Source: Parabacteroides faecis (GTDB lineage: Bacteria > Bacteroidota > Bacteroidia > Bacteroidales > Tannerellaceae). From it: a stretch of DNA of 64,000 nucleotides. The position numbers and the translations under genes are program-made. Positions 52,709 to 61,872 of this stretch are shown here, one piece after another; the stretch's first letter is position 1, and every line of letters begins with the position of its first letter. Where the stretch lies: NCBI RefSeq assembly GCF_014647375.1, contig NZ_BMPB01000010.1, positions 1-64,000 on the forward strand, written 5' to 3'. The notes under the pieces were generated by a model. That model saw nothing but the letters and a program-made list of their open reading frames with translations, was not told the DNA's origin and made no database searches.

Positions 52709-55700
52709 TTAGAATGTCAGGTTTGCACCAAAAGAGAATGACCTGATAAATGGATAAGCATTTACTGTTGCCAATTCAGGATCGAAAGTGTCGGGCATTC
52801 CTGAGAATTCAAACAAGTTGTCTGCATTGAAATAAACTCTCAATTTGGAGATTTTAGCCTTTTCCGTGATGTATTTAGGAATAGTATAACCCAGCGCTAA
52901 CTGTTTACAACGGATATAAGCACCATTCAGCATGAAGCGTGTCTGGTTTTCATTTACGGCAGAACCATTCAAGCGGGCACGTGGAAAGAATGCATCGCGG
53001 TTGTCTTCTCTCCAATAGTCATAATTGATCTTTTGGGGAACAGACCATTCAGATGTATAATGAGACAGATAGAATGTCTTCGACGGCATAATATCACGTT
53101 TCATAGTACCCTGGAAGAATAACGTGAAATCGAAGCCCTTATATTCGGCTGTACCACGGATACCGAAGTTATAACGCGGTGTTTCATTACCAATGATCTT
53201 CAGGTCACCTGAGTTGTTGGCTGTGTTTTCACCTCTTGTAACCTCTCCATCGCCATTCAGGTCAGCAAATTTAATATCACCCGCATATTGCGTGTAACCT
53301 ACTATTTTTGACTGGTTCCATGAAGATGCTTCTTCGTCAGACTGAAATAAACCATCTGTGACAAATCCCCAGATTTCTCCCAGTTTCTTACCTTCATAAT
53401 AATTGTCAGATAAGTTTTTTGTCGGATTATCATATTTGGTGATTTCGGCCTGGTAGTCGGATAAAGATAGTGTTGCACTATAAGCCAGACCGTTTTGTAA
53501 GGACGATTTCCATGTCAAAGCCACTTCCCAGCCACTCGTTCTTAAATCGGCTGCGTTCATTTGCGGTTCACTGGTACCGAGGATGGATGGCAATGTTTTC
53601 GATTTGGTCAGCATATCTTCTGTTGTACGAACATAGTAGTCGAATTCACCGGTCAACTTACTATCAAACATAGAAAAATTAAAACCTAAGTCCCACTGTT
53701 TCACAGTTTCCCATGTCAACTGGTCGCTAACTAACCCCGGAGCATATACGCCCATTTGTTTCTCTCCGTTGAACAAATAACCTACTTCACCTGTAGAATA
53801 GGTAGAAATATAGGGATAATAAGAAGCATAACCGCCCTGGCTTAATACCTGGTTTCCTAAAGCACCGTAAGAACCTCTGATCTTGAAATCATTCACGATA
53901 TGAGAGATCGGTTTCCAGAATTTCTCCTGTGAAAGTCTCCAACCTAATGAGAATGTCGGGAAAAATGCGAAACGATCGTCTTTCGGGAAGCGTGAAGAAC
54001 CGTCGTAACGTCCGTTTACTTGTACCAGATACTTGTCGTCGTATGCATAGAACAAGCGGAAAAATGCACCACGGATAGCCCACTGGTTCATGTAGTCGGT
54101 TGTTGTACGATCGCCGGTTGCCAGATTCAAGAATGGAATATCATTTGCGATTAGGTTGTTTCTGCTCAGACCGACTCCTTTATAGGTTTGGTTTTCCTGG
54201 TTAAAACCGACCATTCCTTCGAAAGCATGTACTTTATTGAATTTTTTCTTATAAGTAGCATACGCATTGAATACATCATATTGTGATTCATTTTTTGTAT
54301 ATGATACCTGATTCGGAGAAGTATGCGGGAAGATCGAGCCCTGATTTCCATCCGCATCATAATCGATATATTCGCGAACATGGTTTTTGAAAGAATAGTT
54401 ATAATAATTATATGTATAATCCACATTGATTTCCAAACCTTCCAGTGGGGTTAATTTGGCAAATGCCGTAGCATACATATTATTATTTCTCATTTCGGCA
54501 TTACCACCCTGAGACAGCCAGGCTGCCTGGTTAGTGAAATAACCGTCACCGCAGTAACCGGCAAAATGTCCGTCCGGATGATAAACCGGCATTAACGGGC
54601 GGCTGTCGCCCGGAATCGTAGCTCCCAAAGAGTTATTTCCATATTTATTCTGAGGACCGGTGTTCATTTTTACCATTGATAAAGTAGCTCTCAATCCCAC
54701 CTGTAACCAGTTGTTTACTTTGTAGTTTACATGTTGCAGTACGTTGAAACGTTTGTAATCTTCATCCGTCCATTTGGAGATACCGTCCTGCTGGAACATA
54801 CCGGCTGAGGTCATGTATTTAGCTGTTTCGCTACCTCCCTGTACACTGATGTTGTACTGTTGCATCGGATAGCTTTTCTTATTCAATGCCTCATACCAGT
54901 CTGTATTTCCGCAATAACGGTATTTGCTGGCTGCGTCGTCCGGATGATGAAACACCGGAAGATTGTTATTCGGATCATTATAATATTTTTTGACATGCTC
55001 CATTGTGATGTCGTCAAAATAATTGCTACCGTTACTTGTCGTATTGGCATCATTCATCCACTGGGTATATTCCATTGAGTTCATATAATTAGCATGAACG
55101 GTTGGAACATTGATAGAATAGTTGGCGCTTAAAGAAACAACCGGCTTTTGTGAGACGAAACCTGTTTTAGTCGTGATTAAGATTACACCGAACGCAGCAC
55201 GTGCTCCGTAAATAGAAGCCGATGCAGCATCTTTCAAAACAGTAACATCTTTTACATCCTGTGGATTAAGCAGGTTCGGGTCCATTTCGATACCGTCTAC
55301 CAGAATAAGAGGTTCACCACCGGATAGGTTGGTTGTACCACGGATGTTAAATTTGGAGCCTGTTCCCGGCGCACCATTGGAAGAGGTAATGTTCAGGTTG
55401 GCAATGGTCCCCTGCAATCCGGCTCCCAGGTTGGTCAGCGGACGGTCTTCGATAACTTCCGAACCGACCGTTGCGACAGAACCTGTCAAGTCGGCTTTTT
55501 TCATTGTACCGTATCCTACAACAACTACTTCTTCCAGTGTTTCTGCATCTTCCTGAAGGATGATTTCCATTCTCTTGCTAGGGTTCGCCTTTACCTCCTG
55601 TTTGACATAACCGATAAAAGTGATAACCAGTGTGGAGCCTGATCGGGCATTGATCGAGAAGAGTCCGTCCACATCAGTCGTAGTACCATTGGTTGTTCCT

Positions 55701-56158
55701 TTCTCAACGATGTTGGCACCGATAACGGCATCTCCATTCGTATCGATAACTTTACCTTTGATAGTACTGTTTTGTTGCGGAGCAGCGGCCATATTCTGTT
55801 TACCGAGTACGATATGGTTCCCTTCTACAGAATATGTAATACCCGAATCAGCTAACAACTCTTTCAGAACTTTTGCAACTGGTTGATTTTTGGCTTTTAA
55901 AGATACCTTTTTGTTTACATTTACCTGATTGTTATAGATGAACAGATAATCTGTCTGATGTTCTATCTCGTTCAGGACCTTTTCCAGTTGAACATTTTTT
56001 TGGTTGATACTGACTCTTGCATTTTGTGAAAAGATATTATCCGCATAACTGTTGAGTATGCAGACCAAAAGCAGGAACGTCGTGATTCTCATAATTCTGA
56101 AAATTTTTAAGGGTCGCGGTGCCCGATATTTGCACCTCGACAAAGTGTTTCTTTTCAT
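52709..56158 (-). CDS. SusC-family TonB-linked transporter with STN domain (fucosidase locus)
   Basis: 1149 residues: an N-terminal extension before the signal helix (MRITTFLLLVCILNSYA), an STN domain (about 45-115, VQLEKVLNEIEHQTDYLFIYNNQVNVNKKVSLKAKNQPVAKVLKELL), a CarboxypepD_reg-like domain (about 130-210), TonB box LEEVVVVGYGTMKKADLTGSV, plug and barrel ending SFSFGANLTF. It is a paralogue of the SusC at 58499 (same start, STN and TonB box). Its upstream fecR is 5'-truncated in the present DNA orientation, so sensing through FecR should be broken unless the segment at 57059 inverts. Confidence 0.94.
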   Translation of the reverse strand: MKRNTLSRCKYRAPRPLKIFRIMRITTFLLLVCILNSYADNIFSQNARVSINQKNVQLEKVLNEIEHQTDYLFIYNNQVNVNKKVSLKAKNQPVAKVLKELLADSGITYSVEGNHIVLGKQNMAAAPQQNSTIKGKVIDTNGDAVIGANIVEKGTTNGTTTDVDGLFSINARSGSTLVITFIGYVKQEVKANPSKRMEIILQEDAETLEEVVVVGYGTMKKADLTGSVATVGSEVIEDRPLTNLGAGLQGTIANLNITSSNGAPGTGSKFNIRGTTNLSGGEPLILVDGIEMDPNLLNPQDVKDVTVLKDAASASIYGARAAFGVILITTKTGFVSQKPVVSLSANYSINVPTVHANYMNSMEYTQWMNDANTTSNGSNYFDDITMEHVKKYYNDPNNNLPVFHHPDDAASKYRYCGNTDWYEALNKKSYPMQQYNISVQGGSETAKYMTSAGMFQQDGISKWTDEDYKRFNVLQHVNYKVNNWLQVGLRATLSMVKMNTGPQNKYGNNSLGATIPGDSRPLMPVYHPDGHFAGYCGDGYFTNQAAWLSQGGNAEMRNNNMYATAFAKLTPLEGLEINVDYTYNYYNYSFKNHVREYIDYDADGNQGSIFPHTSPNQVSYTKNESQYDVFNAYATYKKKFNKVHAFEGMVGFNQENQTYKGVGLSRNNLIANDIPFLNLATGDRTTTDYMNQWAIRGAFFRLFYAYDDKYLVQVNGRYDGSSRFPKDDRFAFFPTFSLGWRLSQEKFWKPISHIVNDFKIRGSYGALGNQVLSQGGYASYYPYISTYSTGEVGYLFNGEKQMGVYAPGLVSDQLTWETVKQWDLGFNFSMFDSKLTGEFDYYVRTTEDMLTKSKTLPSILGTSEPQMNAADLRTSGWEVALTWKSSLQNGLAYSATLSLSDYQAEITKYDNPTKNLSDNYYEGKKLGEIWGFVTDGLFQSDEEASSWNQSKIVGYTQYAGDIKFADLNGDGEVTRGENTANNSGDLKIIGNETPRYNFGIRGTAEYKGFDFTLFFQGTMKRDIMPSKTFYLSHYTSEWSVPQKINYDYWREDNRDAFFPRARLNGSAVNENQTRFMLNGAYIRCKQLALGYTIPKYITEKAKISKLRVYFNADNLFEFSGMPDTFDPELATVNAYPFIRSFSFGANLTF

Positions 56159-56212
56159 ACTTTCTTTGATTTGAAATTAATAAATTAATAATTCGTTTGT
56201 GTCAATTGATGT

Positions 56213-56246
56213 CTGCCGGCTATTGCCCCCCAGCTTTCACCGGCAT
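56213..56246 (-). ncRNA. Conserved G-rich hairpin in the leader before susC (minus locus)
   Basis: ATGCCGG, then a loop containing GCTGGGGGGCAAT, then CCGGCA. The same structure and loop lie at 58410-58443 in front of the other susC, although the surrounding leader sequence differs. It may be a cis-acting RNA element controlling susC (inference). Confidence 0.5.
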
Positions 56247-56306
56247 TACGGTTAACAAGTTTTTATCCCATAAGCATTTAATTTTTGGTGAAACATAGTG
56301 TTTAAA

Positions 56307-57055
56307 TTATTTGATATAAATCATGTGATTGTCGTCATCGCGTTCGTAGGTAAACTTTATATCCTTCTGCAACACTCTCAGGGCATAATCGACGCCGTCT
56401 GTTTGCCTGAACTTGCCGGTATACAGGTATTTCTGTACCTGTATGTTTGTGATATAGATGTTTATCCCATAGTATTTTTCAAAATCTTTCATGATTGAAG
56501 CGAATGTTTCTTTCTTGAAACAGATCAGCCCCTCCCTCCAGCGGTAAGAAGAATAATCGTCGACAGGCTTTACCCGTAATTTCCCATTATGCAGATAGGC
56601 TTTATTATGAGGGGTGAGTGTCAGGCTTTCTGTATCATCCGTCAGGGATGAGATCCTGACACTACCTTCCATCAATGTTGTTTCAAATATTTCGGTACCC
56701 GAATAAGAATCGACATCGAATTGGGTTCCCAGTACTTCTACATTGTATTTATTCGTTTGCACGATGAAAGGTTTGGTTTTGTCTTTCGCTACATCGAAGT
56801 AGGCTTCTCCATCCAGTTTGACCAAGCGTTCTTTTGAATTGAAGGTAATGGGATATTGGATTGTGGTACGTGCATTCAGCCAAACATTCGTTCCGTCCGC
56901 CAAAGTGATATTGATCCGCTGTCCTGCCGGGACCGTGATCGTTTGTAATGCTATAGGGGTTTCTTCCCTTTGCATTTCCTGGTAGATAAAACTCCCGCCA
57001 AGCGTAAGGGCAATGATGGCTGCGATTTTGATCAACTCAGTTCTAAGAGAACTAA
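56307..57055 (-). pseudogene. FecR-type anti-sigma factor lacking its N-terminal domain (OFF half of predicted switch)
   Basis: An open frame coding the membrane helix (ELIKIAAIIALTLGGSFIY), FecR domain (TITVPAGQRINITLADGTNVWLNARTTIQYPITF, GEAYFDVAKDKTKPFIVQTNKYNVEVLGTQFDVDSY) and DUF4974 domain, but no cytoplasmic sigma-binding domain. Upstream the frame continues KLNFFRKKLNDLSSLRTE and then meets a TGA, with no ATG. The first usable initiator would be TTG at 57035. It is homologous to 57397-58341 throughout, and shares with it a perfect 41-bp inverted repeat exactly where truncation begins. I read it as the inactive half of an inversion switch, not a decayed gene. Confidence 0.75.
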
Positions 57056-57058
57056 GGT
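57018..57058 (-). repeat. 41-bp inverted repeat, left copy (in the truncated fecR)
   Basis: Exact reverse complement of 57590-57630, 41 of 41 bases. It contains the dyad AGTTCTCTTAGAACT. It codes LSSLRTELIKIAA in both fecR genes, in the same frame; sequence similarity drops sharply on either side. Confidence 0.85.
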
Positions 57059-57589
57059 CATTCAGTTTCTTCCGAAAGAAATTTAATTTTCATTCGGAAG
57101 AAACTGAAAAAGCTCTCGATAGAATAAAAAAAGACATAAAATGTAAAATATCTTTTTGCTATTACTGTACCGGGAAAATTGGATTTCTACCCCGTGTAAA
57201 TGGAATTAGTATCGCGGGTAATATTTTTTAACGTATCAGAATTTTGTTAAAAGGGCTTTTTTTATGTCACTCTGCTAAAGAAGAATAGAGCGTTTGAAAA
57301 AGGAAATTGATTTTATATTATTTTTTTCATTATTTTACTAGGGATATTCAGTTGTGAACTGCTATTAATATAGAAGGGTAATCCTAAACAACAGAAATGA
57401 ACAAAGAAACATTATATAAATTTTTTGAAGGCAACGCATCTTTTGAAGAGGAAGTGGCTGTAAAACAGTGGATGGAAGAATCCATTGAGAACCGTCAGAG
57501 CTTTTTGAAAGAGCGAAAACTCTTTGATGCAATGTTGCTTTTAGGAAACGAGAAAGTTATAAAAGCCGGGAAGAAAAGATATTCAATAA
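57059..57589. other. Predicted invertible segment carrying the FecR N-terminus
   Basis: 531 bp between the 41-bp inverted repeats. From right to left it holds codons 1-64 of the intact fecR (57397-57589), about 290 bases of upstream sequence presumably containing its promoter, and a 16-bp perfect hairpin next to the left repeat. Inversion keeps the reading frame, since the repeat is entered in the same codon phase in both genes. It would attach this N-terminus to the minus-strand fecR. Confidence 0.75.
57061..57108. repeat. 16-bp perfect hairpin adjoining the left inverted repeat
   Basis: TTCAGTTTCTTCCGAA (57061-57076) and its exact complement (57093-57108), 16-base AT-rich loop, 2 bases from the 41-bp repeat. 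It does not precede a T run in either direction. Confidence 0.6.
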
Positions 57590-58341
57590 ACCTTAGTTCT
57601 CTTAGAACTGAGTTGATCAAAATCGCAGCCGTTATAGCGATCACTTTGGGGGGAAGCTATCTTTACCATCAGTATTCGTTTGAAAAAGAATTGATGGCAA
57701 CGAATACAATCAGTGTTCCGGCAGGACAGCGGATCAATATGACTTTGACTGATGGTACGAATGTTTGGCTAAATGCCAGAACTTCACTTACCTATCCGGT
57801 AAAGTTCAGTAAAAAGAACCGTCAGGTGATATTGGATGGTGAGGCTTATTTCGAAGTGGCGAAAGATAAAACCAAACCCTTCATCGTACAAACGAATAAA
57901 TACAATGTAGAAGTACTGGGAACTAAATTCGATGTGAACGCTTATTCTGAAACGGGTGAATTTGAAACAACATTGATGTCAGGTAGCGTAAGGGTAGCTT
58001 CCACCAGTGATCCGGCGCAGAATTTGACGTTGAAACCGAACAATAAGGTCTATTTACAGGACGGCGAATTGCATGTTTCCGTGGTAGACGATTTTAATCC
58101 TTACAGATGGAAAGAAGGACTGATTTGTTTTAAAAATGAATCGTTTACATCCATTATGAAAGATTTTGAAAAATATTACGGATTAACGATTCAGGTACGG
58201 AATAAAGAAGTACTTAAATACGTTTACACCGGTAAATTTCGTCAGACGGATGGCATAGATTATGCGTTGAGAGTCTTGCAGAAGGATATAAAGTTTAGTT
58301 ATCAACGGGATGATGAAAATCAGATAATCTACATAGAGTGA
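57397..58341 (+). CDS. FecR-type anti-sigma factor, intact (ON half of predicted switch)
   Basis: 314 residues: cytoplasmic sigma-binding region (1-67, MNKETLYKFFEGNASFEEEV, VKQWMEESIENRQSFLKERKLFDAMLLL), membrane helix (about 70-92), periplasmic FecR domain (TISVPAGQRINMTLTDGTNVWLNARTSLTYPVKF, GEAYFEVAKDKTKPFIVQTNKYNVEVLGTKFDVNAY) and DUF4974 domain (FTSIMKDFEKYYGLTIQVRNKEVLKYVYTGKFRQTDGIDYALRVL). No sigma factor gene is adjacent, which is unusual. Codons 1-64 lie inside the predicted invertible segment. It precedes the SusC/SusD pair at 58499, whose STN domain it should sense. Confidence 0.92.
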   Translation: MNKETLYKFFEGNASFEEEVAVKQWMEESIENRQSFLKERKLFDAMLLLGNEKVIKAGKKRYSINLSSLRTELIKIAAVIAITLGGSYLYHQYSFEKELMATNTISVPAGQRINMTLTDGTNVWLNARTSLTYPVKFSKKNRQVILDGEAYFEVAKDKTKPFIVQTNKYNVEVLGTKFDVNAYSETGEFETTLMSGSVRVASTSDPAQNLTLKPNNKVYLQDGELHVSVVDDFNPYRWKEGLICFKNESFTSIMKDFEKYYGLTIQVRNKEVLKYVYTGKFRQTDGIDYALRVLQKDIKFSYQRDDENQIIYIE

Positions 58342-58409
58342 GAAGAATATAATATCATAATTTATTAACCTTAAAAAAGGAGCTTATGGAATATACATGA
58401 AAACAAAAA

Positions 58410-58443
58410 ATGCCGGCAAACGCTGGGGGGCAATTACCGGCAT
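58410..58443 (+). ncRNA. Conserved G-rich hairpin in the leader before susC (plus locus)
   Basis: ATGCCGG (58410-58416), a loop with GCTGGGGGGCAAT, and CCGGCAT (58437-58443). It corresponds to 56213-56246 in the divergent locus, including the six-G run. It sits 56 bases before the susC start. Confidence 0.5.
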
Positions 58444-58498
58444 TCAATCAACACAATTCAATTAAAAACTGTATTAACTTCAAATCATCAACAAAGGT

Positions 58499-61400
58499 AT
58501 GAAAAAAAACTCTTTGTCGGGTAGGTATTATCCTAAATCCCCGCAACTTAAACAAATCTTTAGAATTATGCGAATCACCACATTCCTGTTATTAGTTTGT
58601 GTTTTTTGCTCTTTCGCGGAAAATACACATTCTCAGAATGCCCGGGTAAGTATTAGTAAACGTAATGCGCAACTGGACGAGGTTCTTAGCGAAATAGAGA
58701 ATCAGACAGACTATTTGTTCATCTATAACAATCAGGTAGATGTAAACCGTAGAGTGTCAGTGAAAGCAAAGAACCAACCTGTTTCTGCACTACTCAGTGA
58801 TATACTGAAAAACTCGGGGGTTAATTATGCAATGGAAGGTACTCATATCGTACTTACCAAGACAGACGAAACTGCTGTCGCAGCGGCACAGCAGCAAGCC
58901 CGTAAAATTGACGGCACGATCCTCGACTCCAACGGCGATCCGATAATCGGAGCGAACGTCGTTGTAAAAGGAACTACCAACGGAACGGTTACGGATATAA
59001 ACGGTGAATTTTCGATCGAAGCGGAAGCGGGTTCTACTTTGAATATTTCTTATATCGGTTATTTGACAAAAGAAATGCCGGTTGGAAATGAAACGAATAT
59101 CCGTGTGGTATTGGTGGAAGATACCAAAGCGCTGGACGAAGTTGTCGTGATCGGATATGGTACTCAGAAGAAAGCTGACCTTACTGGTTCTGTTGCGAAT
59201 ATCAGCACGGAGAAACTGAGTACACAGAGTAATGTGAATATCGGCCAGGCACTTCAGGGCAAGATCGCCGGTGTGGATATCGTATCCCAGGGAGGTGCTC
59301 CGGGACAAAGTAGCCGTATCATGGTTCGTGGTATCGGAACGTTGAACAACGCCAATCCGTTATATATTGTAGATGGTATGTATATGAGCAGTATGGATCA
59401 TCTGAATCCGAATGATATCGAGAGTATCGACGTATTGAAAGATGCTTCTTCTGCAGCTATTTATGGTTCGAGAGCCGCTAACGGTGTGATCATTGTCACA
59501 ACCAAATCGGGTACGAACACGGAAGGTAAGCCGATTATCGATGCTTCCGCCAACATCGGTGTACAGACTCCTTCTAAATATCTTGATATGCTCGGTGCTA
59601 ACGACTGGGCACGTCTGACAACTGTTTCCCGTGAAGCGATCGGAGCCAAGCCGCTGGAAATGGGAATAGACATGAAAGAAAATAATGATTGGCAGGATAT
59701 TATGATGGGACCGGCACTGATGCAGAACTATAACCTGACAGTGCGTGGCGGAACGAAATACTTTACTTATTATACCGGTCTGGGGTATGTCAATCAGGAC
59801 GGTACGATCAAGGGTACCAACTATGAACGCTACAATGCCCAGTTCAAATCTGAATATAAGAGAGGTTGGTTTACATTCGGTAATAATGTCGTGTTCAGTT
59901 CACAGCAGAACAATCCGTTGTATGGATTTGCCCGTGGCGGTTATCTGGGAATTATCCTCCAGTCGATTCCTTCTTTACAGCAATATGATCCGACCAACGA
60001 GAAGGGCGGCTATGGGAAAGTCTATGGCGATGCAACAGATATCCCGAACCCGCTGGGTATTCTGGACGAGAACTTGACCCGCAGAACCTGGGATTCGTAC
60101 AACGCTTATATCAATCTGTATGCGGAGGTAAAATTGCCGTTGGGATTGAAATATCGCCTGAATGCAACGCCTGACTTCTCCTTTGAACGGAATACTTCTT
60201 ACGAGAATATTTATGATTTCGGTTTGCGTAATAATGCGGTTTCCAATATGACCGAATATCGTTATCGTAAAAATAATTTCCTGATCGAGAACTTGTTGAC
60301 ATTCGATCAGACATTTGGGAAACATAAGATCAGCGCCTTGTTGGGATATTCTTACCAGAACTACCGTACACGTTATATCATGGCTTCCGGTAAAGGACTG
60401 CCCGAAGGAATAACGGAGGTCGGAGCGGCTACACAGGATCGTATGAATGATGCCTGGTCGAAAGAAAGTGCGTTGACTTCCATTATCTCCCGTGTTTTCT
60501 ATTCGTACGATAATCGTTATCTGATCACTGCGACTTATCGTCGTGACGGTTCTTCTAAGTTTGCGAAAGAAAATCGCTACGGTCATTTCCCTTCCGTTTC
60601 TGTCGGTTGGAACGTGGCAGAAGAACATTTCATGGAAAATTCAAGAAGCTGGCTGGATCAGTTGAAGTTAAGAGGCGGTTACGGTATCCTGGGTAATCAG
60701 GAAATCGATGACTATATGTATACCAGCGTTGTAACTTCCAATATCAACTATCCTGACGGAAACGGTGGGGTGATCAGCGGTGCTTTCCCGAAAGATTTCG
60801 CTAGTCCGGCTATTAAATGGGAAGAAACAGAGATGACTAATATTGGTGTGGATCTGGCTTTCTTAAATTCGCGTTTGATGGTTACGGCCGATTGGTACCG
60901 CAAAAATACAAAAGATATTTTGCTGAAAGTTCCTATTCCTGTCTCTACGGGTGGTGCAAACGACCCTGTGCTTAATGCGGGGAAAATCAAGAATACCGGT
61001 GTAGAATGGACCGTAGGCTGGAATGATGCGCCTTCAAAAGACTTTGCCTATGGCGTAACGTTTACAGGAAATGCAATGAAGAATGAAGTGGTTGCAATGG
61101 GTACTGCCAACGGGGTGATCGAGGGTGGAACAAACCGTACGAATGTTCCGACAACCAGAACATTGGCCGGATATCCGATCGGTGGTTTCTGGCTGATTCC
61201 GACAGAAGGTATTTTTCAGAACCAGGCGGAAATCGATGCGTATGTGAAAGACGGTAACCTGATCCAGCCGAATGCAAAACCAGGGGATATCCGTTTCAAA
61301 GATTCTAATAACGACGGAAAGATCACGGATGACGATCGTGAATATTGCGGCAGTCCGTTCCCGAAAGTAACATTGGGATTGAACTTCAATGCAAGCTATA

Positions 61401-61858
61401 AGGGTTTTGACCTGTTGTTGGGAATGCAGGGTGTTTTCGGTAATAAAATTTATAATGGTACGCGCCTGGAACTGGAAGGAGTGAACAAAGGTACAAACTT
61501 CCTGGCTACTACACTGGATTATTGGACACCGGAGAATACAGGAGCTTCGCATCCGCGTCTGGTATGGGATGACCCGAATCAGAATACCCGTCCGCAGAGT
61601 GACCGCTTCCTGGAGAACGGTTCATTCTTCCGCTTGCGTAATGTGCAGTTGGGATATACATTCCCTAACCGCTTGTTCCAGGATAAAATTCAGAAATTAC
61701 GTGTGTATGTCAATGCTGAAAATCTGTTTACGATTACCGGATATAGTGGTTATACACCCGATATCAACAATAGCGACAATGCAACATCACGCGGTTTCGA
61801 TAATTTCGTTTATCCGACAAACAGAGTCTTTATGCTGGGACTTAATCTTACATTCTAA
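58499..61858 (+). CDS. SusC-family TonB-linked transporter with STN domain (plus locus)
   Basis: 1119 residues. Start MKKNSLSG, signal helix MRITTFLLLVCVFCSFA, STN domain (about 45-115, AQLDEVLSEIENQTDYLFIYNNQVDVNRRVSVKAKNQP) and CarboxypepD_reg-like domain (about 135-215, IDGTILDSNGDPIIGANVVVKGTTNGTV). TonB box LDEVVVIGYGTQKKADLTGSV, plug (GVDIVSQGGAPGQSSRIMVRGIGTLNNANPLYIVDGM), and a barrel ending RVFMLGLNLTF. It is a paralogue of the SusC at 52709. It is paired with the SusD 14 bases downstream, and its upstream FecR is intact in this DNA orientation. Confidence 0.95.
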   Translation: MKKNSLSGRYYPKSPQLKQIFRIMRITTFLLLVCVFCSFAENTHSQNARVSISKRNAQLDEVLSEIENQTDYLFIYNNQVDVNRRVSVKAKNQPVSALLSDILKNSGVNYAMEGTHIVLTKTDETAVAAAQQQARKIDGTILDSNGDPIIGANVVVKGTTNGTVTDINGEFSIEAEAGSTLNISYIGYLTKEMPVGNETNIRVVLVEDTKALDEVVVIGYGTQKKADLTGSVANISTEKLSTQSNVNIGQALQGKIAGVDIVSQGGAPGQSSRIMVRGIGTLNNANPLYIVDGMYMSSMDHLNPNDIESIDVLKDASSAAIYGSRAANGVIIVTTKSGTNTEGKPIIDASANIGVQTPSKYLDMLGANDWARLTTVSREAIGAKPLEMGIDMKENNDWQDIMMGPALMQNYNLTVRGGTKYFTYYTGLGYVNQDGTIKGTNYERYNAQFKSEYKRGWFTFGNNVVFSSQQNNPLYGFARGGYLGIILQSIPSLQQYDPTNEKGGYGKVYGDATDIPNPLGILDENLTRRTWDSYNAYINLYAEVKLPLGLKYRLNATPDFSFERNTSYENIYDFGLRNNAVSNMTEYRYRKNNFLIENLLTFDQTFGKHKISALLGYSYQNYRTRYIMASGKGLPEGITEVGAATQDRMNDAWSKESALTSIISRVFYSYDNRYLITATYRRDGSSKFAKENRYGHFPSVSVGWNVAEEHFMENSRSWLDQLKLRGGYGILGNQEIDDYMYTSVVTSNINYPDGNGGVISGAFPKDFASPAIKWEETEMTNIGVDLAFLNSRLMVTADWYRKNTKDILLKVPIPVSTGGANDPVLNAGKIKNTGVEWTVGWNDAPSKDFAYGVTFTGNAMKNEVVAMGTANGVIEGGTNRTNVPTTRTLAGYPIGGFWLIPTEGIFQNQAEIDAYVKDGNLIQPNAKPGDIRFKDSNNDGKITDDDREYCGSPFPKVTLGLNFNASYKGFDLLLGMQGVFGNKIYNGTRLELEGVNKGTNFLATTLDYWTPENTGASHPRLVWDDPNQNTRPQSDRFLENGSFFRLRNVQLGYTFPNRLFQDKIQKLRVYVNAENLFTITGYSGYTPDINNSDNATSRGFDNFVYPTNRVFMLGLNLTF

Positions 61859-61872
61859 AATACCATATAGTT

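Noticed and set aside
57013-57231. A plus-strand open frame of 72 codons inside the fecR switch, with SEETEKALDRIKKDI resembling a FecR segment
   Set aside because: It crosses the inverted repeat antisense to the truncated fecR. The resemblance is short and could be chance.
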